Assembly (NCBI GenBank): GCA_964640935.1
Contig: CAZXIY010000002.1
Coordinates: 1 to 32,631, forward strand
Source: CAZXIY01 sp964640935
Lineage (GTDB): Archaea > Thermoplasmatota > Thermoplasmata > Methanomassiliicoccales > Methanomethylophilaceae
Length of the DNA stretch: 32,631 nt
Reading direction: 5' to 3'
Shown here: positions 7,641 through 15,402 of the stretch, piece by piece
Numbering within the stretch: position 1 is the stretch's first letter
Layout of the letters: each line of letters opens with the position of its first letter
The notes under the pieces: generated by a model
Seen by the model: only the letters and a program-made list of their open reading frames with translations
Databases searched by the model: none
What the model was told of the DNA's origin: nothing
Translations under genes and position numbers: made by a program

Positions 7641-8432
7641 ATGTTCGGAAAGAATATCAGAATGGAGCGTATCATCGACAGGGCCAGCGGTAACGCCGTA
7701 ATCGTACCCATGGATCACGGGATGAGCATGGGTCCGATATCCGGTCTTATCGACATGAAAAGTACTGTGGACGATGTCGCCGTCGGCGGTGCCACGGCGG
7801 TCCTTATGCAAAAGGGGCTTGTGCCCTACGGACACAGGACGAAAGGACACGATGTAGGTCTCATCGTTCATCTTTCCGCTTCCACTGATATCGGAACCAC
7901 CTCCAATCACAAGGTCCTCGTAGCGACTGTAGAGGAAGCGATCAAGCTCGGAGCCGATGCAGTTTCGATACACATCAATCTCGGGGCCGATACGGAGCCG
8001 GAAATGCTCACCGATCTCGGCAAGGTCTCCAGGGAATGCACCGAATGGGGGATGCCGCTCCTCGTTATGGCATACCCCCGCGGCCCGGCCGTTAAGGATC
8101 CTTACGATCCTCATCTCATTGCGCACTGTGCGAGGGTCGCGATGGAGATGGGGGCCGACATGGTCAAGGTCAGCTACACCGGCGACATAGACACGTTCAG
8201 GGACGTGACCAAAGGTGCACTCATCCCCGTTCTCATCGCAGGGGGGCCGAAGATGGATTCCGACATGGATATCCTCAACATGGTGCACGATTCGCTCGAA
8301 GCTGGCGGAAGAGGTGTCTCTATCGGAAGGAACGTCTTCCAGCACAGGAACGTACGCGGGATAACAAGGGCGATATCGGACATTGTCCTCAGAGGGGCCA
8401 CTGTCGAAGAGGCCTCCCGTTTGTTGGAGTGA
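7641..8432 (+). CDS. aroA': 2-amino-3,7-dideoxy-D-threo-hept-6-ulosonate synthase
   Basis: First step of the archaeal shikimate route: condenses 6-deoxy-5-ketofructose-1-phosphate with aspartate semialdehyde, replacing DAHP synthase. The 263 residues form a class I aldolase barrel. Visible residues match the family (MJ0400 type): Asp25 in VPMDHGM, Tyr145 in MAYPRGP and Schiff-base Lys176 in MVKVSYTGD. It heads a seven-gene operon whose next gene begins two bases after its stop (or overlaps it if the GTG start is used). Homologues also include fructose-bisphosphate aldolase-like proteins, but the operon partner aroB' makes the aromatic role very likely. The 43-base space after the previous gene contains no clear TATA box, so the promoter is unresolved. 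Confidence 0.94.
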   Translation: MFGKNIRMERIIDRASGNAVIVPMDHGMSMGPISGLIDMKSTVDDVAVGGATAVLMQKGLVPYGHRTKGHDVGLIVHLSASTDIGTTSNHKVLVATVEEAIKLGADAVSIHINLGADTEPEMLTDLGKVSRECTEWGMPLLVMAYPRGPAVKDPYDPHLIAHCARVAMEMGADMVKVSYTGDIDTFRDVTKGALIPVLIAGGPKMDSDMDILNMVHDSLEAGGRGVSIGRNVFQHRNVRGITRAISDIVLRGATVEEASRLLE

Positions 8433-8434
8433 AG

Positions 8435-9445
8435 ATGTCGAAAGAGATCTGGGTCAGGACCGACGGACCGGAATCCAAAGAGAAGAGGAAAGGACTGTTC
8501 ACGGCCGCTTTGGAGGCCGGAGCGGACGGGGTCATAATAAGACCGTCAGACGGCGATTTCTCATCCCTAGGGAAGATCGACACGATGGTATCGGAATCGG
8601 GACAGCTCAGGGGATCGATGAACGGAAGTGTGGTCTCGCTCAGATCGCCGGACGATCAGAAGAAAGCGCTCGATCTCGTCGGAAGGACGGATCTGGTCGT
8701 TCTCGATGCATCCGACTGGTCTGTGATACCGTTAGAGAACATGATCGCGAAGTTCGGCGGCCGCACCAAGGTCTTCGCATGTGCGTCGACAGTGGAGCAG
8801 GCCGAACTTTACCTCACAACATTGGAGAAAGGCGTGGACGGCATAGTCGTGGACGATGCGGGTATCGTCTCCGCCATCAGAAGGGTATTGGCGGGTCACG
8901 AGTCGATGGATCTGTGCCAACTGACAGTTACGGATGTCAAGAATATCGGTATGGGCGACAGGGTCTGCGTGGATACCTGTACTATGATGTCCCCCGGCGA
9001 AGGGATGATGGTCGGATCGCAGTCATCGTGCCTTTTCCTTATACAGTCGGAGAGCGAGGATGTTGGATACGTCAATGCGAGACCGTTCAGGGTCAACGCC
9101 GGAGCGGTGCATGCGTACGTCATGGTCCCCGGAGGGGGCACCAGATACCTGTCGGAACTGAAGAGCGGCGACCGCGTCGCATCAATATGCAGCGATGGCA
9201 CCGTCAGGACTGTTTCTGTCGGAAGATGCAAGATCGAACAGCGTCCGCTGCTCATGGTCGAGGCCCAGTCGGACGGAAGGACGTACTCTACGATCCTTCA
9301 GAATGCGGAGACGGTGAAAATGATAGGTCCCGAGGGATCGATATCCGTAGCGCAACTGAAAAAAGGCGACAAGGTATACGCTAAGTTGGAATCCGGAGGA
9401 AGGCACTTCGGAATGAAGATCAAAGAAACGATAAGGGAGATATGA
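8435..9445 (+). CDS. aroB': 3-dehydroquinate synthase II (archaeal type)
   Basis: Oxidative deamination and cyclisation of the seven-carbon product of the preceding enzyme to 3-dehydroquinate, using NAD. Length (336 residues) and features such as VVLDASDW, MGDRVCVDTC and VMVPGGGTRYLSELKSGD fit the MJ1249 family, unrelated to bacterial AroB. ATG 8435 is chosen because GGAG (8426-8429) lies five bases before it; GTG 8429, overlapping the previous stop, is the alternative and adds two residues. The stop overlaps the next start (ATGA), so coupled translation is likely. Confidence 0.93.
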   Translation: MSKEIWVRTDGPESKEKRKGLFTAALEAGADGVIIRPSDGDFSSLGKIDTMVSESGQLRGSMNGSVVSLRSPDDQKKALDLVGRTDLVVLDASDWSVIPLENMIAKFGGRTKVFACASTVEQAELYLTTLEKGVDGIVVDDAGIVSAIRRVLAGHESMDLCQLTVTDVKNIGMGDRVCVDTCTMMSPGEGMMVGSQSSCLFLIQSESEDVGYVNARPFRVNAGAVHAYVMVPGGGTRYLSELKSGDRVASICSDGTVRTVSVGRCKIEQRPLLMVEAQSDGRTYSTILQNAETVKMIGPEGSISVAQLKKGDKVYAKLESGGRHFGMKIKETIREI

Positions 9446-10752
9446 TGAAGATCTGTGCAGCGATCGGTTCTCCAAACGAACTGAACAATATAGGGAACGC
9501 CCAATTGGCGGAGATAAGGATGGATGTGTTCGATAAGGTCCCAACGGGCCTTTCGGTGCCTATCGTGGTCACTGTCAAAGATACGGCTCAGATGGAGGCC
9601 GTAAAGTCGCTGCAGATCAACGGCTATCTCGACATAGGGTCTATGAAAAGACCGGACAGTCAGAACAAGATAATCTCGTCGATCCACGAGATGCAGAGGA
9701 CGCCGTCCTCCAAGATGATCGCGGACACCATGAACGGATTGAACTGCGACCTGGTGAAGGGGGCGTACATGGTGAACAGGATGGGCGATCTGACCAGCAT
9801 TTTCGACGCGTCCAAGCAGATAACCAGACCTCACGTGCTGATCGGCATGGGCGAGATGGGTCTGATAACCCGCCTCAGATCCGATATGCTGAACAATGAA
9901 TTCCAGTTCGCCCATACGGGGACTGCGACCGCTCCCGGTCAGCTGAGCATAAAGGAGATGGATGAACTGGGCGATCATTGCATGATAATCGGGCTGATAG
10001 GCCATCCGATCAATCATTCGTCGTCTAAGAAGATGCACACCGCCGCTATGAAGGAGGCGGGGATAAAAGGCATCTATCTCAATTTCGACCTGACATCGCT
10101 GAGCGGTGTCGAGACCGTGATCAAGGATTACGACATAAGAGGATTCAATGTCACCATGCCTTACAAGAAGGATATCATGATGCATCTGGACCAGGCGGAC
10201 GAGATCTCCAACAGCATAGGGGCCGTCAACACGCTGGTCAACGACAACGGCCGCATCATCGGTACCAATACAGATGTGGCCGGCATAGAATTCGCTTTCG
10301 AACGTGCCGGCGTGGATGTCAAAGGGAAACGCATACTGATCATGGGTTCCGGAGGTTCCGCAAGGGCATGTGCATATTATTTTACCAAGGCCGGGGCCGA
10401 AGTGCACTTGGTAGGAAGGAATGCCAAGGCCGTTTCGGAGGTCTGCAGCACATTCGGATGCTCCGCGGCCACGGATCCTGATCCGTCCAAGTATGACGTG
10501 GTCGTGAACTGCACGCCCATCGGCATGTATTCCGATTCGGTATACCCGATCGACATATCCAAGATAACATCCGGGCAGGCCGTCTTCGACCTGACATACG
10601 GTGCGGATACTCCGCTGAGCACGGCCGCGAACAAGCAGGGGTGCAAGATCGTGTCCGGGCTGGATATGCTCATAGGTCAGGGAATGAGATCGTTCGAGTT
10701 ATGGACGGGAAAGAAGCCGTCATACGACTCCATGAGGAGTTCCATTCAATGA
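9442..10752 (+). CDS. aroDE: Fused 3-dehydroquinate dehydratase (type I) / shikimate dehydrogenase
   Basis: One 436-residue protein for two successive steps, dehydroquinate to dehydroshikimate to shikimate. Residues 1 to about 175 are a compact type I dehydratase: Glu24 and Arg26 (AEIRMD), His82 (IHEMQRTP), Schiff-base Lys106 (DLVKGA) and the APGQL end are present. The domain is about 50 residues shorter than usual, and the Arg of the central strand reads as Lys (VTVKD) with the following EGG loop missing. Residues 181-436 are shikimate dehydrogenase: GHPINHSSS, catalytic Lys242 in NVTMPYK, Asp278 in TNTDVAG and the NADP loop GSGGSARA. Starts within ATGA overlaps on both sides couple it to aroB' and the kinase. 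The first ATG (9442) is used; 9445 is equivalent. Confidence 0.93.
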   Translation: MMKICAAIGSPNELNNIGNAQLAEIRMDVFDKVPTGLSVPIVVTVKDTAQMEAVKSLQINGYLDIGSMKRPDSQNKIISSIHEMQRTPSSKMIADTMNGLNCDLVKGAYMVNRMGDLTSIFDASKQITRPHVLIGMGEMGLITRLRSDMLNNEFQFAHTGTATAPGQLSIKEMDELGDHCMIIGLIGHPINHSSSKKMHTAAMKEAGIKGIYLNFDLTSLSGVETVIKDYDIRGFNVTMPYKKDIMMHLDQADEISNSIGAVNTLVNDNGRIIGTNTDVAGIEFAFERAGVDVKGKRILIMGSGGSARACAYYFTKAGAEVHLVGRNAKAVSEVCSTFGCSAATDPDPSKYDVVVNCTPIGMYSDSVYPIDISKITSGQAVFDLTYGADTPLSTAANKQGCKIVSGLDMLIGQGMRSFELWTGKKPSYDSMRSSIQ

Positions 10753-11585
10753 TCGGCCGCGGCAGTTCGTTCGGAGCCGTGACGGTAGTCAATGCCATGG
10801 CATGCGGGATCGGATGCACGATAGGGACAGAGCTCTGCACAGAGGCTGTCTTCGATCTCTCGGGATGCGCAAGGACGGTAGATATAATTCAGGATCCTTC
10901 CGAGGATTCTGCGATGGCGAGGATCTGCGTTGCGAGTGTCTTCGATCGTTTCGGTCTGGAAGAGCCGGAAGGATGGACGCTCAGGATCAATTCCAATATA
11001 CCCATATCCCGCGGGCTGAAGAGTTCCAGCTCCGCATGCAATGCGATCATATCGGCAGTTCTGGATGCTTTGTGTGAGAAGCTGGAGACGATGGACATGA
11101 TACGTCTCGGGGTCGCTTGCGCCAAGAAGGCCAAGGTCACCGTCACCGGATCGTTCGACGACGCCTGCGGATGCCATCTCGGCGGACTGGTGATGACAGA
11201 TAACCGCAGCGATACGCTCATCTTCGACAGAGATTTTGACACTAAGGATGTGGTCATTTTCGTCCCAGAGGTCAAGATACGCAAGACCGCCCTTCCTTTG
11301 GACAAGATAGCTGCCGTACGCGACAAGGTCGCGAAGATCGTCGAGACCGCCAAGACGGACCCGATGGCCGCTCTGACGGAGAACGGCAGGGTCTATGCGA
11401 AAGCGATCGGCGTCGACAATTCGATGGCCGATAAAGCGATGGATAATGGAGCCCTGGCCGCAGGCATGACGGGTTCCGGCCCTGCTATCGTTGCACTGAC
11501 CGAAAAGGGAGACGGGATGCGTCTGGCACTTGACGTCGGAGCAACTGATTTCATATTGACGCGTACAAGGGGGAAGATGCTCTGA
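10749..11585 (+). CDS. Archaeal shikimate kinase (GHMP family)
   Basis: Phosphorylates shikimate to shikimate-3-phosphate with ATP. It belongs to the GHMP kinase fold (MJ1440 type), not to bacterial AroK: the phosphate-binding loop is PISRGLKSSSSA (residues 85-96) and the C-terminal GHMP motif is AAGMTGSGPAIVAL. Length is 278 residues, typical for the family. ATG 10749 overlaps the aroDE stop (ATGA) and opens directly into the first strand MIGRGSSFGAVTVVNA. An in-frame opening back to 10641 lies inside aroDE and is rejected. Confidence 0.93.
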   Translation: MIGRGSSFGAVTVVNAMACGIGCTIGTELCTEAVFDLSGCARTVDIIQDPSEDSAMARICVASVFDRFGLEEPEGWTLRINSNIPISRGLKSSSSACNAIISAVLDALCEKLETMDMIRLGVACAKKAKVTVTGSFDDACGCHLGGLVMTDNRSDTLIFDRDFDTKDVVIFVPEVKIRKTALPLDKIAAVRDKVAKIVETAKTDPMAALTENGRVYAKAIGVDNSMADKAMDNGALAAGMTGSGPAIVALTEKGDGMRLALDVGATDFILTRTRGKML

Positions 11586-12835
11586 GGCTTTCGTTCAGCG
11601 GTTCATCGGTGGATGGTTCGCTGACGCCTCCCCCATCTAAGAGCCATACTCACAGAGCGATAATATTGGCTTCTCTTGCCAAAGGGAGCAGTGTCGTGAA
11701 GCGTCCCCTTTCATCCGCCGATATAACATCGACAGAGGATTCCATGAGGTCGCTCGGAGCGGACATCGTCCGCGACGGAGATTCGATACTGATACGCGGA
11801 GGGAATCTCCACATACCGATGTCGCCGGTGGATGCGGGGAACTCAGGCACGACAATGAGGCTCGTGGCCGGTCTTTCCGCAACGTTCGACGGTCCGATCA
11901 CGATAACCGGCGATGCATCTCTGAGGAAAAGACCCATGTCGCCTCTTTTGGATGCCCTTGGCAGCATGGGGGCAGTATGCTCGTCATCCTCCGGTTTTCC
12001 GCCGGTGACGGTCAGAGGTCCGATACACGGGTGCGGCGTATCCATAGACGGCAGCGTGAGTTCGCAGTTCATATCGTCGCTCATGATAGCATCGCCGCTC
12101 CTGAAGGACGATACTCAGATCACGATCGAAGGGGCCGAGGTATCCAAGCCGTATCTGGATGTCACATCAAGGATGATGGGATGTTTCGGTGCCTCGTCCA
12201 AGATATCCGGGAGACAGATACAGATACGCGGCGGCAGCGGATACCGTCCATGCGAATACACAGTGCCAGCTGACTTCTCGTCAGCGGCATTCCCACTGGT
12301 CGCGGGGGCATTGTGCGGCAAAGTATCCGTCAACGGGATGGATATGTCCGATCCGCAGGGCGACAAACGCATAGTAGACATAATCAGAGAGGCAGGTGCG
12401 AAGGTCGATGTACGCGGAGACACGGTCACGTGCGAGCACTCAGAACTGCACGCAGCCGACGTGGATATGTGCGACATACCGGATCTGTTCCCCATACTTT
12501 CGGTCCTGTTCTCCACAGCGGAAGGGGTCACGCGTCTTCACGGGGCTCCGCAGCTGAGACACAAGGAGAGCGACAGGATCGAGACGGTTGTGACGATGAT
12601 GAGACATCTCGGAGCGGACATAAAAGGGACCGACGACGGCTGCATAATAAACGGCGTAGGCCGTCTCAGAGGAGGGACCGTTGACAACGCGGGGGACCAC
12701 AGGATAATGATGTCCGCCGCAGTCGCATCGCTGATATGCGAGGGGCCTATAGTGATGGATGATGCGGAATGCTGTTCTATATCGTATCCGCAGTTCATAC
12801 AGCAGATGAGATCGATAGGCATGGAGGCGGTCTGA
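11582..12835 (+). CDS. aroA: 3-phosphoshikimate 1-carboxyvinyltransferase (EPSP synthase), probable CTG start
   Basis: Transfers enolpyruvate from PEP to shikimate-3-phosphate. Family motifs: PPSKSHTHRA with Lys/Ser substrate contacts, NSGTTMRL, SSQFISSL, RHKESDRIE and GDHRIMMSAA. The first ATG/GTG in frame is GTG 11609, but it would remove the first beta strand; the codons from 11582 read LRLSFSGSSVDGSL, exactly what this family has at its N-terminus. Codon 11582 is CTG and forms a CTGA overlap with the upstream stop, the same four-base geometry as the ATGA junctions elsewhere in this operon, with AGGGGGAAG just upstream. So initiation at CTG, or a base error for ATG, is proposed, giving 417 residues; a conservative start is GTG 11609 (408 residues). 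Confidence 0.93.
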   Translation: MRLSFSGSSVDGSLTPPPSKSHTHRAIILASLAKGSSVVKRPLSSADITSTEDSMRSLGADIVRDGDSILIRGGNLHIPMSPVDAGNSGTTMRLVAGLSATFDGPITITGDASLRKRPMSPLLDALGSMGAVCSSSSGFPPVTVRGPIHGCGVSIDGSVSSQFISSLMIASPLLKDDTQITIEGAEVSKPYLDVTSRMMGCFGASSKISGRQIQIRGGSGYRPCEYTVPADFSSAAFPLVAGALCGKVSVNGMDMSDPQGDKRIVDIIREAGAKVDVRGDTVTCEHSELHAADVDMCDIPDLFPILSVLFSTAEGVTRLHGAPQLRHKESDRIETVVTMMRHLGADIKGTDDGCIINGVGRLRGGTVDNAGDHRIMMSAAVASLICEGPIVMDDAECCSISYPQFIQQMRSIGMEAV

Positions 12836-13890
12836 TGTATCGCCTCGGAGAGAAGGTCTCGATGCATCTCTTCGGAAAGAGCCACGCGCCCTGTGTAGGT
12901 TGTATCCTCGAAGGTATCCCGGCCGGTCTCGAAGCGACCGACGAATACATGGCATCGGAGATGTCGTTCAGAAAGCCATCCGACGGAATAGGCACGCCAC
13001 GCAAAGAGGCTGACAAGGTCGTGTTCGAATCCGGAATGAAGGACGGAAGGACCGACGGCGGACCTATTTTGATCACAATAGGCAACGTGAACAGAGATTC
13101 GTCATCGTACTCCGGTTATGACAGGACTCCCCGCCCGGGTCATGCGGATCTCCCCGCGTTGATGAAATTCCCGGGATACGACATACGCGGCGGCGGGCAG
13201 TTCTCCGGAAGGATGACCGCTCCCATCGTCGCCGCCGGAGCGATAGCCAAGCTTATGCTGTCAGAGAAAGGGATAAGGACCGCTGCATTTGCAAGATCTA
13301 TCGGCGGAGTGTCAGACGGCCTCGACCGCGATATCGATTTGGCGATGTCGTCGAGAGCGTTCCGCACAAGGGCATGCTCCGGAGACCTCGACCGCAGGAT
13401 GGCCGATGAGATAATGTCCGTATCTTCCGACGGCGACAGCGTCGGAGGCACAGTCGAATGCATCACGGACGGACTGCCCGTCGGATTCGGCGGGATATGG
13501 TTCGAAGCATTGGATTCGGAGATTGCAAGAGCGGTGTTCAGCATACCTGCGGTGAAAGGAGTGGAGTTCGGAAAGGGGTTCGGACTCACATCTATGCGCG
13601 GAACAGAGAGTAACGATCCGTTCACGGTCAAAGACGGAAAGATACGGACGGTCACGAACAACATGGGCGGGATACTCGGCGGGATGAGCACGGGTATGCC
13701 GATGGTGTTCAGGGCGGCATTCAAGCCAACGCCGTCCATAGCGTCCGAGCAGAGGACTGTCGACATAGAGAAGATGGAGGATACGACGATCTCGGTCGCC
13801 GGGAGGCACGATCCGTGCATAGTCCCGCGTGCCGTGGCCGTCGTCGAGGCCGTGACCGCGTTGGTGGTCGCGGATCAGATGTCAAGGTGA
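12835..13890 (+). CDS. aroC: Chorismate synthase
   Basis: Makes chorismate from EPSP using reduced FMN. It has 351 residues, near the usual length. Recognisable motifs: FGKSHAPCVGC at the N-terminus, RPGHADLPALMKFPGYDIRG, GGGQFSGRMTAP (many relatives have RETA here; a SGR-x-TAP form is familiar from Firmicutes), NMGGILGGMSTG and GRHDPCIVPRAV at the end. ATG 12835 overlaps the aroA stop (ATGA); the in-frame opening from 12769 lies inside aroA. Its stop overlaps the next start in the same way. Confidence 0.95.
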   Translation: MYRLGEKVSMHLFGKSHAPCVGCILEGIPAGLEATDEYMASEMSFRKPSDGIGTPRKEADKVVFESGMKDGRTDGGPILITIGNVNRDSSSYSGYDRTPRPGHADLPALMKFPGYDIRGGGQFSGRMTAPIVAAGAIAKLMLSEKGIRTAAFARSIGGVSDGLDRDIDLAMSSRAFRTRACSGDLDRRMADEIMSVSSDGDSVGGTVECITDGLPVGFGGIWFEALDSEIARAVFSIPAVKGVEFGKGFGLTSMRGTESNDPFTVKDGKIRTVTNNMGGILGGMSTGMPMVFRAAFKPTPSIASEQRTVDIEKMEDTTISVAGRHDPCIVPRAVAVVEAVTALVVADQMSR

Positions 13891-14863
13891 TGATCATGGG
13901 ACTCGACGAGCTCAGAGAGGAGATCAAGAAGGCCGACATGGAGATCCTGGAGGCGATGAGGAAGCGTCTTGACGTAGCGAAAAGGATCGGCGAATACAAG
14001 ATCGGTTCCGGGAAAGAGATAAGGGATATCTCGGTGGAAGAACGCGTCGTGGGAAGATACCGTGACTTCGCTTCGGCGAACGGGATGGATCCGGATGTGG
14101 CCGAGAGAGTATGCAGAGCCGTCATCGAAGAATCCGTCGCGGCCCAGGCATCTATGTTCCAGGCTGACGGGAGGCACAGGAAGGTATCCGTGGTCGGAGG
14201 CTCGGGAAAGATGGGCGGGTGGTTCTCCAAGATGCTGTCCGCATTCGGAGATACTGTTGAGATAATAGACCCGGCTTCCGATAACGGTCTGACACTGTCG
14301 GATGCATCGTCTTCCGATGTGGTCATAGTCTCCGTTCCGATATCGGTCACGGGTGACATTCTGGAACGTTTGGACGGGATATGCGGACCGGATGCCCTGA
14401 TATTCGATCTCACGTCCCTGAAGACGCCGATAATACCGGTGCTGAAGGATATGGCGTCGAGGAGGAAGGTATGTTCTGTCCATCCGATGTTCGGTCCGTC
14501 CGCCGAATCGATGTACGACAGGAATGTCATAATCTGCGACTGCGGCTGCAAAGTGGCAGTGTCCGAAGCCGTATCGATCCTGGGGAACAGAGGGGGCAAC
14601 ATCCGCATAATGGATGTGGATTCCCACGACCGTTACATGTCGTACGTGCTGGGTCTGAGCCACGCGGTCAACATCGCATTCTTCACGACGCTCGACAGGA
14701 GCGGCATATCATTCGATGACATGGAGAGCGTGGCGTCCACCACGTTCAGAAAGAATCTGGATACGAACGAATCGGTTGCGTCAGAGGACCCAATGCTATA
14801 CTATGAGATACAGCACATGAATGCCAGCAGGGACGAGATGTGGGCGCTGTTCTCGGAGGCCGT
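13890..14863 (+). CDS. Fused chorismate mutase / prephenate dehydrogenase, cut by the assembly gap
   Basis: Converts chorismate to prephenate and on to 4-hydroxyphenylpyruvate, the tyrosine branch. Residues 1 to about 88 are an AroQ-type mutase helix bundle (Arg9, Arg26, Lys37 and the ISVEER segment). From residue 98 comes a dehydrogenase with GGSGKMG (103-109), DLTSLKTPI and VHPMFGP, as in TyrA. The order mutase-dehydrogenase resembles the enterobacterial T-protein; Archaeoglobus has a three-domain version including prephenate dehydratase. The sequence enters the N run at 14864, so the C-terminus, and whether a PheA domain follows, cannot be seen. ATG 13890 overlaps the aroC stop; ATG 13896, preceded by AAGGTGA, is an alternative. 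Confidence 0.92.
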
Positions 14864-14963
14864 NNNNNNNNNNNNNNNNNNNNNNNNNNNNNNNNNNNNN
14901 NNNNNNNNNNNNNNNNNNNNNNNNNNNNNNNNNNNNNNNNNNNNNNNNNNNNNNNNNNNNNNN
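14864..14963. other. Assembly gap of 100 Ns
   Basis: Exactly 100 ambiguous bases, the conventional length for a scaffold gap of unknown size. Genes on both sides are truncated by it, and reading frames drawn across it are artefacts. Confidence 0.98.
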
Positions 14964-15370
14964 AGATGTTCGGATACAAGGTCCCGGACGATACGGTCAT
15001 CTATCCTCCGTTCATGTGCGATTTCGGTAACGGGATCATCGTCGGCAAGCATGTCGGTGTCAACATGGGCTGTGTGTTCCTGGACGGCGGGCTGATAACG
15101 ATAGGCGACAACGTGATGATCGGTCCGAATGTGACCATAATAACGCCCGACCATCCGAGAGACGCTGCCGGAAGATCGACATTCTCGACAGTGAACAGAC
15201 CGATAACGATAGGAAGAGATTCCTGGATAGGGGCGGGTTCGATAATACTCCCAGGTATAACCATCGGCGAAAGGGCCATCGTCGGGGCAGGATCGGTCGT
15301 GACCAAGGACGTCCCATCCGATTCGATAGTGGGCGGGAATCCGGCCAGGCCGTTGCATAAGAAAGAGTGA
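14964..15370 (+). CDS. Hexapeptide-repeat O-acetyltransferase (LacA/NodL/Maa type), 5' end lost in the gap
   Basis: Transfers an acetyl group from acetyl-CoA to a sugar or similar hydroxyl acceptor. The visible 135 residues form a left-handed beta helix with hexad repeats (ITIGDNVMIGPNVTI) and the family marks PPFMCDFG, TPDHPRD with its catalytic His, ITIGRDSWIGAGSIILPG, IVGAGSVVTKDVP and GGNPARPL. The ATG at 14966 corresponds to an internal position of the family; about 50-60 N-terminal residues should lie in the gap, so no start is called. It ends 32 bases before cardiolipin synthase. Acceptor unknown; linkage to the aromatic operon is not established because of the gap. Confidence 0.88.
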
Positions 15371-15373
15371 TTG

Positions 15374-15382
15374 TTTATATCC
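15374..15382 (+). promoter_or_regulatory. TATA box of cardiolipin synthase
   Basis: TTTATATCC centred about 25 nt before ATG 15403, predicting a leaderless transcript and supporting that start over the in-frame GTG at 15367. Confidence 0.5.
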
Positions 15383-15402
15383 AGCATACATATACGAAGT
15401 GC

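Noticed and set aside
9298..10407. Minus-strand frame of 369 codons opposite aroDE
   Set aside because: Shadow of the aroDE coding frame; rich in His/Arg/Tyr as expected of antisense to G/C-biased third positions.
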